Shown here in pieces: positions 1 through 10,165 of a stretch of DNA of 37,366 nt. How positions within the stretch are numbered: the first letter of the stretch is position 1; every line of letters starts with the position of its first letter. The notes beneath the pieces are model-generated. The model did not search any database. It saw nothing but the letters and a program-made list of their open reading frames with translations, and was not told where the DNA came from. The DNA is from Chara braunii (Eukaryota > Streptophyta > Charophyceae > Charales > Characeae): assembly GCA_003427395.1 (NCBI GenBank), contig BFEA01000347.1:378179-415544 (forward strand), read 5' to 3'. Made by a program: the position numbers and the translations under genes.

Positions 1-960
1 TACCACTCCAAGACACCACACTAATTCTCGTGGACTGGCACAACTCCCATAATAAAGACCACGAAAAATATGAAGATAAACGGTCATAAACCACAATAAA
101 GAATAGAGTGAAACTTTCACAGCATGCTGTGCTATCTTTATCCTTTAAATTCCTTTTGACTTGATGTCCTTTTTGCCGCTTCTATACACATTTTGGATGC
201 TTTCATGTTGTATAACGTCAGTGCAACAACAGCTGACCAGGTGCGCATAACGATGACTTCACAGCATTCACACTTGAACAAAATATCTGTTTTTTTGTGC
301 ACATGCTGTGCAGTGTGTGTGTGTGTGTGGGTTTGTTTAAATTGGGTTCGGGTTAGGGGATGGCACTTGTGTGCTCTTTTGTGTGTTGTCTGACTGTAGC
401 CTCTTTCCACAGAGATGAGTAGCCCCTTTTCCACAGGTGACTACATCCAAAATTGACGCAGCATCACGTCTATAGTAGACAGTGAAGCACACTAAGACGA
501 GCAAATCCAACACTGAAACAATTTCACCTCTATAGCAAACAATATGAAGCACAATAATATGTCATACGACTTATATTGACTTTTCCTTGTACAGTCCTTT
601 CTTCGCTATCTTGACCCTTATTTTGTTTGGGGTATCAATAAATCTGTCATACAAGTTATATATAAGTTATATTGACTTTTCCTTGTACAGTCCTTTCTTT
701 GCTATCTTGACTTCGGCGTTCTTTGGGGTAATGCTTTGTTATTTCTTCTTGGGGCTCCCTTTTTTACTGTGCCTCTAACACACAAGGCTTGCCACGTCGA
801 TTGTGGTTCCAAAGCAAGCTCCCCGCGCACCCTTTGTGCCATAACGGTTTTGAAAAGAGGCAGAGTAAAGCAGTAGGTATACTCTGTTCATTTTTCGGCA
901 GACCTGCTGCTTATATTTTGTCTGTTCTCTTAATGATGCTCATTTGTATGCACTTTTAGT
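1..960. other. Region without a recognisable gene
   Basis: No coding signal can be supported here. The only open frames are short and unrelated to any family I recognise. A short GT microsatellite lies near 316-331, and a 96-bp tandem duplication begins at 571. The rest looks like unique intergenic DNA. Confidence 0.5.
571..740. repeat. 96-bp direct tandem duplication
   Basis: The segment starting TTATATTGACTTTTCC at 571 recurs at 667 with only a few substitutions, giving an offset of 96 bp. Both copies continue through a shared stretch ending in GCTATCTTGAC. The second copy then diverges at about 716 and further matches are weak. Confidence 0.8.
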
Positions 961-1466
961 ATCGCACACTCCTCCCAGTCCCCTACAACCTGGTCGCAAA
1001 GGCACTAAACCGTAGGTTGCTGCCCCTCATGAATACCCTAATCCATTCGGACCGGACAGGATTCATGCCTAATTGTAGTATCCAAGACAACATTCTGTTG
1101 GTCAACGAGACCATTAAATACGCACGCCAACAGAATGTCCAGGCTGCAGTCCTGTTCATAGATTCTGAAAAAAACTATGACAATGTGGGCTGGGATTTCT
1201 TGGATATGTGTATCAGGAAAATGAATTTTGGGCCAATATTTGTCTGCTGGGTGCAACTCCTTCACAGATCAGCAACAACTAACATCATGCTTAATGACCA
1301 CCTGTCAGCCCCGATGGTCCTTTTTTAGCGGTCGGTGCGTCATGGGGACCCCATAGCGCTGTTGTTATTTGTCATTGTCGTGGAGGCTCTTGCATCACTC
1401 ATTAGGGTCCACCCACTGATCCACGAGGTCCCCATCCCTTACTTGCCAGACCACCTCTCATCCTGA

Positions 1467-1552
1467 TGACATCGTTGTTTGCAGACGACCTCGCAATACT
1501 AATTAGATCTGACATCGTTGTTCGCAGACGACCTCACAATACTAATTACTGC
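1467..1552 (+). repeat. 43-bp tandem duplication over the RT catalytic box
   Basis: A 43-bp unit running from TGACATCGTTGTT through the FADDL codons is present at 1467-1509 and again at 1510-1552, with few differences. The unit is not a multiple of three. It duplicates the RT active-site codons and shifts the frame. Confidence 0.9.
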
Positions 1553-2763
1553 TGACGAACGCGCGTGCTCATAGAAGTTATACACTCATTTTGGTTAGTG
1601 GCAGATATGAAAGTGAATTGGGGTGCTAAGATAAAAGGCTGGTGGCTACATCCACACGATCTCGGGCCCAGCAAAAGAAACGGTCATCAGAATCCTGGGG
1701 GTGAAACTCACAGCGCTTGGCCCTGCGCTGGACCACGACTACTTGCTAGTTCACCTGGTGATGGAGCCGGTTGGGTCGATGGGAGGGCCTGCACACATTC
1801 TCGGTAGGCAGGGCGCTGGCGATTAATAATGCTGTCATGGCAGTAATTTGGTATAAACTGGCAGTGTGGCCATAAAACCAAAAGCAGCTGGGTAGGCTTA
1901 GATGTGCCCTAACATCCAACCTGTGGAACACTGGCACAATGGACCAAGGCAGTTTAAATCGGGTCAAATAGGACATTCTTACACACCCGATGGCCAAAGG
2001 GGGTCTAGGGATACTCGACCCACACAGGGAGGGTGAGGCCCTGATATTTAAAGTGTTGGGCAGACTCCTGATCGGTAGCGATAGGCCCTGGGTATCCATT
2101 GGCCTGTTTGCAAATCAGTAATCTGGCCCCAGCATCTGCAGAATCAGCAGACCCAAGTAGGGTGCACCCCTTTCAATGGCTTACCAACGCCCACTGGTCC
2201 ATACCCTCCTCAGCTCAGCATAGACAGGCGGATAAACCGGCACAAGAAACTGAACTGGACATATCTTGGGACCCGCTCTGGCCAAAGATGCTTGGACATA
2301 ACTCTGGGGAAGTCGTGGGCTGAATCAGAGGCAACCACCAAACAGGTGGCAAGACATTTGGCGACAGCCCCTCTTTTTTTTGCAACCTGCTTATGTTGGA
2401 TGCAACAGGCAGCCCCTTCTAATTGATGACAAATTCCGTGGCTGACATGGGCAGAAAAAGGTGTTTTCAAAATAGGTGACCTCTGGGATGCAGTGAGAGG
2501 GGAGTGGATAACTGCTGCTCAGCTCCGACATAAACTGAAACATGTCAAAAAATGTGGAAGGCAAACTGGCCAGACTGCAGGAGGCTGTTCCGCTTGCCTG
2601 GCAACTCGCCCTCGAAAAAGGACCCTCTGTGCACCAGGGGGATTGGGTCGTCAAGTACACGGATCTCCCCCGTCCACTCCTGGGCTACAGGGTGCACACT
2701 AACCTCCAAGGACTATGCACTCTGGAAGCCCATGAGCCCCGGGTTGCCGGGGGTGAGGTTGTC

Positions 2764-2881
2764 AGAATTAACACGAATCGAAGACCCTGTGAGGCCATGT
2801 GGGGTGATAAGAGTGGCAGGCGAGAATTAACACGAAACGAAGACCCTTGGAGGCCATGTGGGGTGATAAGAGTGGTAGGCG
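2764..2881 (+). repeat. 59-bp tandem duplication inside LINE copy 1
   Basis: The block starting AGAATTAACACGAA occurs at 2764-2822 and again at 2823-2881, both ending in GATAAGAGTGG(C/T)AGGCG. The copies differ at only a few positions, so the duplication is younger than most of the decay around it. Confidence 0.9.
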
Positions 2882-3725
2882 ACCACAAAGAAGGGTTGCA
2901 CACTTATGAACCGTCAACTCCTCTAGCAGCACTGCCCTTTGACCCCCTGGAGTGGGAATGGCCGGGCAGGAATCCCAGGCGCATGTGGGAGGGGGTATAA
3001 AACTGCATGCCCGCAGCAGCCTATCACCCAAATCATAACTGACAGATGGGTTTGGGGATTGCCCTTGGATTCTGCCCCCGTGCAGGACCTCCCGTGGCCC
3101 AAATATGCAAAGATTATGCAAACAAATTTTAGGTCGCTGCAATGGCAAATCCTGCACTGCTGTCTTCCCACACCCGACTGGCTTGTGACCAGAACTACGC
3201 TGGAACAGCGAGGCCTTCTCTCACCTATCTGCGCCTGCTGTTGAAGGTCTACTCCCCCTTCCCAAGTGACGCTGGAACATTGCCTTTTGGCATGCTCAAT
3301 GGTCGCCCATCTCTGGCAGTGGTGGGACGCAGCCTTCACTCCCTAACATCGGTCCACGTCCCGTGGGAACTGGGCCTCCTCCTGCTGGGCAAGGACCAAC
3401 ACTTGCTGACCCAGTGGTCCCCGTTCGCAGTCGATTTGTTTACATACACCAGGCTGCACATCCTGCTGGCCTGGAGGGCAAGATGCTCCTTTGAGAGGAG
3501 AGACCATCAGTTTGGATTACAACAAGCGCAGCCAGCGGTGGAGGATGTGATCAGGTCCAGCACCCAAGAAGCATGGAAGCCCATGAAAAAAGAGTACTGG
3601 GAGGAGAAAGAACCTCAAGCCAAAGCAGCCATCCTACTTTCCTTCAGGCAGCTATGGCAGGATGGAAACCTTGACGCGGGTCTGGACATCGGATGGAAAC
3701 CTTGGAGCAGAGGTCGCCAACGGGT

Positions 3726-3955
3726 GGCCGTGACCCGACCCGACCGTACCCAGCCGTAACCGACAGTTTTGGTTGGGTGCGGGTGTGTCAGAAAGGGTGT
3801 GGGCTGGTTTGGCTGGGTGTGAAAATGTGTTGGGTGGAATTGGGTGGGTTGGGAAAGTTTCGGGGGGGTATGGCTGGGTGTTGGCAAAGTGTGTGGGCGG
3901 GTACGGCCGGGTAGAGGTTTCGCCCGGGTGACCCGAAGCCCGTAGGCCTGTGTAC
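3726..3955 (+). repeat. G-rich degenerate GGGTGGG/GGCTGGGTG repeat
   Basis: The plus strand is a run of short G-tracts separated by T, C or A, such as GGGTGCGGGTGTG and GGGTGGGTTGGG, with almost no coding character. It abuts the end of LINE copy 1. A similar G-rich block lies at 10640-10920. Several closely spaced runs of three or more Gs could form quadruplexes; that is inference. Confidence 0.7.
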
Positions 3956-4160
3956 TAGGCTAGGATAGGACGTGTATGTTGTATTAGGGTCATGCGGCAT
4001 TATGTATTTGGCCTGCACCCTCCATTTTCTATCCCCAGCCTCCCCAGGTATTGGGGCCTGGTTCTACCAGTAGTAGGAATTAGGCCTGGTCGTTTTCCTT
4101 TTCTGGATTTCCGCTACTGTCCAAATGTGCAAAATAGGCGTGGCCTAGCAACGGGCCTCA
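3956..4160. other. Unassigned spacer
   Basis: No gene or clear repeat is seen, apart from the word TCCAAATGTGC near 4120, which recurs in the palindrome arm at 4172. Confidence 0.4.
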
Positions 4161-4366
4161 CTCCAGCGCTCTCCAAATGTGCTGAATGAGACTGAATCGT
4201 CCGCTAGAACATGGATCGATACATTGCCATATTTTTTGTCGGTTGTGCATGTGGAGTGTTGTGCAGCCAGGCGGGGCTGCACAACCGACAAAAAATATGG
4301 CAATGTATCCATCCATGTTCTAGCGGACGATTCAGTCTCATTCAGCACATTTGGAGACTACTGGAG
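4161..4366. repeat. Long foldback palindrome (89-bp arms)
   Basis: The left arm 4161-4249 and right arm 4278-4366 are reverse complements, with only about five differences over 89 bp, most of them in the outer 10 bp. The 28-bp centre contains a smaller nested inverted repeat (GTGCAGCC/GGCTGCAC). It could be a foldback/MITE-type element or a long-hairpin small-RNA source. A template-switch or assembly artefact is also possible. No clear target-site duplication is seen. Confidence 0.85.
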
Positions 4367-4580
4367 CCAGGCGCGAGGTCCTGTGCCCTTAGTATTGCCG
4401 CCGCCAAAAATTCGAGCGGACCTCGCCCTTAGTATTGCTGCCGGCAAAAATTTGAAGCTCGACGTCGAAGCTTCGACTGCGGCTCTCTCTGGTGCCATGC
4501 AGTGGCATGCACACACACCGCCCGCACGCGGAAGCAAGCACGCGCGGCAATCGAAGCGCTGGCAAGCACTGCACGCCTGG

Positions 4581-4771
4581 AGACAGCGAGCGAGACAATG
4601 GCGAGCATAGTGAAAGTATGCGCTACGATGGCAGATGCATGCCGAGCTTGATTATGGTGGCTAGGTGGCACCGTGNAGACAGCGAGCGAGACAATGGCGA
4701 GCATAGTGAAAGTATGCGCTACGATGGCAGATGCATGCCGAGCTTGATTATGGTGGCTAGGTGGCACCGTG
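4581..4771 (+). repeat. Exact 95-bp duplication across a 1-base N gap
   Basis: Positions 4581-4675 and 4677-4771 are identical base for base, with the single N at 4676 between them. This is what two overlapping contig ends placed next to each other without merging would give, so the second copy is probably not real genomic sequence. Confidence 0.9.
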
Positions 4772-4810
4772 GCAGTGAGCTTGTAGGCGTGGCGAGCGTG
4801 GCGCACTGTG

Positions 4811-4821
4811 CACACACACAT

Positions 4822-4888
<67 letters not shown>
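4811..4888 (+). repeat. CA then GA compound microsatellite
   Basis: A short CA tract at 4811-4830 is followed by about 29 GA repeats to 4888. The same CA-then-GA order recurs at 5060-5142 with similar flanking sequence on both sides (GGCGAGCGTGGCGCACTGTGC versus the GGTGAGCGCGGTGCACTTTGC form), so the two may be a local duplication. Confidence 0.92.
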
Positions 4889-4891
<3 letters not shown>

Positions 4892-5059
4892 ACTTACCTC
4901 TGGGCGCAGCAATGGCCAGCGTGGCGAAAGCAGGGGCAACAATGGCGAAAGCACGGCAAGCTTGGTGAAGCGTAGCGATGCACTGCCAGGCGCAGCGAGG
5001 TAACGACTGTGGCAACCATGGCGCGGAGCTTGCAGAAGTGGTGAGCGCGGTGCACTTTG

Positions 5060-5064
5060 CACAC

Positions 5065-5105
<41 letters not shown>

Positions 5106-5106
5106 N

Positions 5107-5142
<36 letters not shown>
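5060..5142 (+). repeat. CA then GA compound microsatellite with N gap
   Basis: A CA tract at 5060-5105, the single N at 5106, and a GA tract at 5107-5142. The true repeat lengths are unknown because the assembly breaks inside the tract. Confidence 0.92.
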
Positions 5143-5144
<2 letters not shown>

Positions 5145-5430
5145 TGAACTTTGTGCCCACCTTCGACAGCCAACCAGGTTTGAATCGAGCAGCAATCTAG
5201 GAGCAGTTTTTTGCAGTCTGTTTTTTCTTTTTTTTCCTATTTCTCTTCTTTGCAATTTCTTTTTTTTCCTATTTTTTACGGTAAACTTGAAGGTCCGATC
5301 AAGCAGCAGGGAGCTGAACGCCCATCTTCTTTTTCTGTATTTTTTCTGAAGATATCTGTATTTGATGCATGTTCGAGTCTAGATACGTTGGTAATGAATG
5401 AGTAGAATTTCCGTTCATTATCAGTCTGTG
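5143..5430. other. T-rich spacer
   Basis: No gene is seen. Several T-rich runs lie between 5210 and 5350. Confidence 0.4.
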
Positions 5431-5571
5431 TTTCAACAGTTCATGGGTGTTCCCCCTGCGGTAGGCATTCACCAGTTCAGTGGTATAGCAACACAGCTGT
5501 GAGGGACTCCGGGCTCGTTTCCCTGCTAGTAATGATAGGAGCTTTTCTTTCTTGAAAAAAAAAAAAAAAAA
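5431..5571 (+). mobile_element. SINE-like element: tRNA-related head with A tail
   Basis: The segment 5463-5525 reads like a degraded tRNA. It has an A-box-like CAGTTCAGTGG and, about 40 bases on, a B-box-like GGCTCGTTTCC. An uninterrupted A tract follows at about 5555-5571, as expected for a retroposed SINE copy. The flank 5431-5453 (TTTCAACAGTTCATGGGTGT and onward) is, in reverse complement, the head of another tRNA-like family seen at 27320-27400 and 34470-34550. The two parts may therefore be separate insertions. Confidence 0.5.
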
Positions 5572-5763
5572 CGTTAGATCAGATCAGCACGTCTCAAGTC
5601 AATCATTAGGGTCACCACTGATATGTAGTAGGGAGCCGACGACAGTCAGGTACACCCTGACAGAGGTGATTCCTAGGCATAATAAGGGAAGATGATCATC
5701 GGATCGTGAGTTTGTCAATATGAGGTTCGGTAATCAGAGGTTGTGAGGGTTCTGTGATCCCTA

Positions 5764-5868
5764 CCGTCGTCACCCGAATAGAATGCCCGGTCATTATCGC
5801 TGCATCTGGACTTTAAAATGCCCCAAATACAGCTATAATGACAGGGCGTTATATTTGGATGAAGATGG
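5764..5868. mobile_element. 105-bp palindromic MITE, copy 1
   Basis: Imperfect terminal inverted repeats of about 45 bp, beginning CCGTCGTCACCCGAATAGAA and ending as the reverse complement of CCATCTTCATCCAAATATAA, are separated by a few bases. TA dinucleotides flank both ends (5762-5763, 5869-5870). The TA flank and short, non-coding, nearly palindromic form match Stowaway-like (Tc1/mariner-mobilised) MITEs. Length and end sequences match the copies at 6193 and 32739. Confidence 0.8.
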
Positions 5869-6192
5869 TAGGCGTACGTAAGGTCGTGAGGAGATTGTGA
5901 GATTGTGAGGTTCAGCACCATTGCCCCGTCACGGCGATGGTTTTGGCGCGAGGTTCGGTAATCAGGCTGCAAGGTTCAGTGATCAGGGTTTCGAGGCTCG
6001 CCTGATTCTTAGGTAGGTGTAACAGTGCAAAATGGTCAGTTTTTTTTTTTTTTTGGGTTTGATACTGTCATTTCGGGGATGGTGAGCTGCCTTTCTGTTG
6101 AAACAAAAAAAAAAAAAAAAGTCATTCTGCGAGGTTCGATAATCAGGTTGCGAGGATCGGTAGCGAGAGGTTGCGAGGCATGGTGATTCCTA

Positions 6193-6297
6193 CCCTCTTC
6201 TCCTGAATAGAATATATGGTTATTATGGCTGTATCCAGACTGAAAGTTGGTCCAAATGCAGCTATAATGACCGAACGTTGTATCTGGGGGAGAACGG
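6193..6297. mobile_element. 105-bp palindromic MITE, copy 2
   Basis: It has the same length and architecture as copy 1, with ends CCCTCTTCTCCTGAATAGAA and the reverse complement of CCGTTCTCCCCCAGATACAA. TA lies at 6191-6192 and 6298-6299. Both flanks are homologous to those of copy 1, so it was probably duplicated with its surroundings and not inserted independently. Confidence 0.78.
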
Positions 6298-6470
6298 TAG
6301 GCATAACAAGGAAATATGGTCATGAGATTGTGAGAGCCAGCACCATTGCTGCCATCATTGGATTTAAAGCCTGAATCTGGACGTGTTTATGGACAGGTGA
6401 AGATGGCTATGATACAGCACTTAGAGCATACTCACACTAGGACTTGCTCGGCTGAGGTGTAGCATCAGGA

Positions 6471-6682
6471 CGTAATTGCGGTCAGATACTTCCAGGTCAG
6501 GCTGTAATTGCGGTGAGATTCATCCAGGAAAGTCTCAAGTGCGAGTATGCCCTTAGAATCAGCTGGGTGATGATTTTGGGAAAAGTGCTGCCGACCTTCT
6601 TCCCCCGAATACAACGTATGCCAACGTTCAGTGCATGGCCGTTCGGTGGGCTGGGCAGTGCATGGCCGTTCGGTGGGCTCCG
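6471..6682 (+). repeat. Two short direct duplications
   Basis: GTAATTGCGGTCAGAT near 6472 recurs as GTAATTGCGGTGAGAT near 6504 (about 32 bp apart). A 27-bp unit starting CAGTGCATGGCCGTTCGG is repeated in tandem at 6629 and 6656. The fragment CTTCTTCCCCCGAATACAAC near 6598 resembles a MITE end and may be the remnant of a fourth copy. Confidence 0.7.
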
Positions 6683-6719
6683 CCGGCCCAGTCGATGATC
6701 TCCTGATTTCCGATGCCAA

Positions 6720-7055
6720 CGTCCGTTCAGCAAGGTGAAACAGGGCCCTTTTTTTTTTCTTTTTTTTTTTACATCACTTTTGTGATCTTGAACGTGACAC
6801 TTGTGGACCAGTTTCTTGTTTTTTCTTTTCCGTCTGTACTTTTCGTACTGTTCAATGTGGGATCAAGCAGCAGTCAGGTTGGACACAGAGTAGAATAAGA
6901 AGAATATCCATCTTTTTTTGTCCCTTGCCTTTTCGTGAAGATCGTTGTTACGCTGTACTCCGTATCTGTTAAAGTCCAGATATACTATGATGCACGAACA
7001 GAACGCCCATTATTAGGTCGTTTTCTGATTAGATCCAATCTTTCAAATGCTGTTT

Positions 7056-7056
<1 letters not shown>
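6720..7056. other. Unassigned spacer
   Basis: No gene is seen. A T-rich tract lies at 6750-6771, and the rest appears to be unique sequence. Confidence 0.4.

Positions 7057-7103
<47 letters not shown>
7057..7103 (+). repeat. GA microsatellite
   Basis: About 23 uninterrupted AG dinucleotides. Confidence 0.95.
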
Positions 7104-7105
<2 letters not shown>

Positions 7106-7464
7106 TTGTTTGCAATACATGCGTGAGGGAGCTGTCGGAAGGATCTGCGGGCGCTCGTGATCGTGGCATGATCATGCATAACTATCTTCACTCCAAGACA
7201 TCTTCACTCCAAGAAGACCTTCGGCAGCGGCTGCATGTTTTTTTGTTTTTTTCCTCATCTAATTCTTTCCAGTCTTCCTGCTCATGTGATTCTTTCCAAT
7301 CTTTCATCTCCATAGAATTCTTCCTATTCTTCATCCTCAACTAATTATTCCCGTTGGTCCTCCTCCTCATTTGCCTCCGTTCTCCTTCTCGTCCTCCTCT
7401 TCAGGACCCTCAGGTGTATCCGGTGACAGGAGAGGCTGACCAAATGCAGCGTTAAGTATTACTT

Positions 7465-7502
7465 CTGTCTCTTATACACATCTAGATGTGTATAAGAGAC
7501 AG
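7465..7502. other. Nextera mate-pair junction adapter (artefact)
   Basis: The 38 bases are two Tn5 mosaic-end adapters head to head: CTGTCTCTTATACACATCT at 7465-7483, then its reverse complement AGATGTGTATAAGAGACAG at 7484-7502. This is the circularisation junction of the Nextera mate-pair library and does not come from the organism. Sequence on the two sides may lie kilobases apart in the true genome. Open frames crossing it start with the adapter-derived residues MCIRDS or MYKRQ and are spurious. Confidence 0.98.
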
Positions 7503-7589
7503 CCGTGTGTGCTTCTTCTGCCTATTCTTTCTGGTCTTCCTCTCCCTCTTTTCCTGCTACTCGATCTCCTCCTTCCTTCTCCTAGCGGA

Positions 7590-9717
7590 TATGCAGAAAA
7601 TGTCGGAAGGTGTAGGACCTATAGGTGGTTCGCCAAGCCCTTCTTTGAAGACAGAAATAGGAAAATTGAAGGCTGCAATGCACCTTGCACTGAAGAAAGT
7701 TGGTCCTGACCTTTTGTACATTCTCAAGAATGAGAAGGTTAGTACAGCGTTGGGCACGGTTTGCTCATGTATGTTTGCCTGACGGAACTCCTGTGAAGGA
7801 ACATGGAACTGGTTACACCGCATGCAGAAAGTGTTTTGCGATGTGTGCATTTGCTGTTGCTAACGGAACGAGCTCGTTGAACCAGCACAAATGTAGAGCT
7901 CAGCAAGGTGAAACAGGGACAATGCGAATTTTTGCGATGACAGCAGAACCAACAACTGCGCAACAGCAGAACCAACAACTGCGCAAAAGAGACAGGCCGC
8001 AAATTTGGCGGCTCTTATGTGTTGTCAGGATTTGCGTCCATTTTCTATTGTCGATGATCCAGGTTTCCTGAAAATGGGTCAATTTTTTATCGATGTCGGT
8101 GTCAGTGCGCAAAAGGGTATAAAAGTGGGAAGGTTAGCTCCTTCTGCAAACACGGTAAAGGGCCATGTAATTTCCATTGCGAATGGTTTTCGACAAACTA
8201 TGAAGGAAAAAGTGTCTCAGCACTTTGAGGATAACGTGTATGCTGGTTTCACAGTGGATTTGTGGACCGATGCAGTTAAAAAAAACTCATTTATGTCGGT
8301 CACCATCCATTATACAGACAGAGGCTTCAAACTGCATGCTAGAACTCTTCAGGTTAAGGTTTTTCCTGAAGAGTCACACACTGCACAGACTGTTTTGAAG
8401 GTGTTCCAATAATGTCTTGAGGAACATGGATGTTTTGATCAGAGTCTTTGCACGGTGTGCTCGGACAGTGGGTCAAATGTAGCAAGTGCAGAGGGCATTA
8501 GGAGTGTGTACAAGTGGCATGCTTGTGCTGATCTCAAGATAACCACGGTTCTGACAACTGTTTTGAACAAAACCACCACTATTCAGAACAGTGTCAGATC
8601 TGCTCCGTTCTACAGATTCGAAGATTAGGCAACTGAAATTTTTGCGCTGATTGAGAATTGCAAGGAATTGGTTCGTTATTTCAAGCAGGCAAATTTGCAA
8701 AATTTACTGAAAACGTCATTAAAACAGGAAAATGCAACAAGATGGAACTCACTGTTGAGGTTGTTGGACAGTGTGGAAACTAATTATGTTGATGTGAACA
8801 ACATTTTGATGCAGCGCAACCGTCTTGGCATGATGGCGAACATTGACCGTGATTTGCTGATTGAGTTGTCTCGATTCCTTAGTTGTTTCCAGGAAGTCAC
8901 ACTAACCTTGAGAAGTTCCTTGACCCAACCTTGCACCTTGTCATTTTTGAATGACATTCTTTGTTTCACCACTGTCACGTTCGAACACAAGCAGTGAAAA
9001 TAGTTGATGACAGTGGAAATGAGGTTTTCATCCCACCAGATTCCAACAACCTCAAGGTGATCAAGAATTTGGTTAGGGAGGTTATGATAGAGAAATGGCC
9101 GATAGAGAACCTGCATGTTGTTTCAACACTTCTTGTTCCTCGACAAAAGGAATCGGCTCGAAAATTTTGACGTTGTTTGTTTTGACGTCAAGCGGGGGAA
9201 GAATCAATTGAAGAAAATCATGTTGAGCCTCCCAGGTTGTGAGAGTGATTGTTCAGAAAATCAGCACGTCCTTGACGTTCATCCGCCATCCAAACGGCGC
9301 AGGGTCGATTTGGGTGCCCCTTCTCTAGACAGCTCAGATGATGATGAAGATGACACAAGTGGACCTACAAAAGTCGCACCTTTGACTGCACCAGAAAAAG
9401 TACCACAAGAGATCGATATTTACTTCGATCTCAAACTGACCAAAGAAGAGAGACGCGACTTCGACCTCCTGCAATGGTGGAAGGCAAGGGACATAACTGA
9501 AGCCACTACCTCTACTTCTCATCAGATGGTGCTCAAGCCTGCATTGTCAATCATGTCTCGAGCAGCCCGTGCGGTTTTGTGCGTGCTTGCATCCAACTCC
9601 AAAAGCGAATGTAATTTCTCAGATGTTGGTCATACGATTACTAAGAAGCGCTCCATGTTGAATCCATTTGTGGTAAATGATGTTTTATTTGTGCGGTCCA
9701 ATATGGACCTGGTTTAA
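7590..9717 (+). pseudogene. hAT-type transposase pseudogene with BED zinc finger
   Basis: An intact version would excise and reinsert a hAT-superfamily DNA transposon. Visible parts in order: a BED-type finger (ACRKC near 7819-7833, then SSLNQHKC ending at 7894); the hAT core start DPGFLKMGQFFIDVGV near 8057-8104; a VDLWTDAVKKNSFMSV block near 8254-8301, holding the first acidic region; CSDSGSNVASAEG near 8457-8495, holding the second; and a C-terminal hATC dimerisation domain (DLLQWWKARD near 9460-9489, then SECNFSDVG and NPFVVNDVLFVRSN to the stop at 9715-9717). In-frame stops lie at 8410-8412, 8626-8628 and 8995-8997. Frameshifts are present near 7760, 7941-7986 and after 8990. The adapter at 7465-7502 makes the upstream boundary unreliable, and no terminal inverted repeat could be assigned. 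Confidence 0.88.
7941..7986 (+). repeat. 23-bp tandem duplication that frameshifts the hAT relic
   Basis: CAGCAGAACCAACAACTGCG plus three bases occurs exactly twice, at 7941-7963 and 7964-7986. Twenty-three is not a multiple of three, and the hAT frame changes at this point. Confidence 0.95.
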
Positions 9718-9803
9718 GGAAGTAGAGAGGAATTACATGTTAAAATAGGTTATGCGTAAATAGGTTGAATTTGACATCAATCAGAAAAAAGAGACATAGT
9801 TTA

Positions 9804-10165
9804 GGAGAATGTGAGAGCAGGTCAATCCTTCTCCTGTCGGGGGAAGCAATCAATGCCTTTCTCTCAGGGTTATGCAGTTTTTGTAGTGGATGTGTGAGAT
9901 GTGTGACATTGTGTGTCACGAAATTCGGATTTTGTAACTTGTAATGCAAGCCTTGGGCACTTGGCCTTTTTTAAGGGGGGGAAAAAAGTTCCTTGGAGAA
10001 TGTGAGAGGAGGTCAATCCTTCTCCTTGTGGGGGAAGCAATCAATGCCTCTCTCTCGGGGTTATGCAATTTTTTTAGATATGTGGCACAAAATTCGAATG
10101 CTGTAACGTGCGACGCAAGCCTTGGGCACTTGGCCTTTTTGAAGGGTGAAAAAAAGTTCCTCGAC
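9804..10165 (+). repeat. Degenerate tandem repeat of about 170-190 bp
   Basis: The word GGAGAATGTGAGAG starts copies at 9804 and 9995. Each continues through GGTCAATCCTTCTCC, GGGGAAGCAATCAATGCC, an AAATTCG motif and GCAAGCCTTGGGCACTTGGCC, then a G/A-rich run. It lies directly downstream of the hAT relic, so it may be subterminal repeat sequence of that transposon. That link is inference. Confidence 0.85.

Larger units (their letters stand above)
965..3760 (+). pseudogene. LINE reverse transcriptase pseudogene, copy 1 (5' truncated)
   Basis: This is the relic of a non-LTR retrotransposon ORF2, which would encode a reverse transcriptase that copies element RNA at a nicked target. What is readable: the RT block with SIQDNILLVNETI near 1078-1120; VLFIDSEKNYD, which keeps the first catalytic aspartate, near 1150-1180; a SVRHGDP block near 1333-1353; and FADDL, the YxDD-box equivalent, near 1478-1492. 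A post-RT stretch reading WAEKGVFKIGDLWDAVRGEW lies near 2446-2505. A zf-RVT-like tail follows: LQWQILHCCLPTPDW near 3135-3180, then LEHCLLACS near 3270-3300, with the C-terminal remnant ending near 3760. Many stops and frameshifts, plus two internal duplications, show it is dead. No endonuclease domain is visible. It is homologous in layout to the copy at 21.2-24.2 kb. Confidence 0.88.
5672..6355. repeat. Degenerate tandem array of a MITE-containing unit
   Basis: Phrases such as GAGGTTCGGTAATCAG (5721, 5950, and 6129 in variant form) and TAGGCATAA.AAGG (5673, 6299) recur in the same order around two palindromic MITEs. At least two full units and one partial unit, roughly 400 bp each, can be traced. 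The homology extends past the MITE ends, so the MITE was copied here together with its flanks. Confidence 0.7.

Noticed and set aside
4719-5255. Long open frames of alternating Ser-Leu, Cys-Val or Arg-Glu
   Set aside because: They are translations of CA/GA microsatellites and cross N gaps.
7486-7782. Open frame beginning MCIRDS (and another beginning MYKRQ) as a gene start
   Set aside because: The first residues are translated Nextera adapter; only the part from about 7590 on belongs to the hAT relic.
9455-9530. Hammerhead-like CTGATGAG on the minus strand inside the hAT relic (near 9517)
   Set aside because: No GAAA box or pairing stems follow at the required distance.
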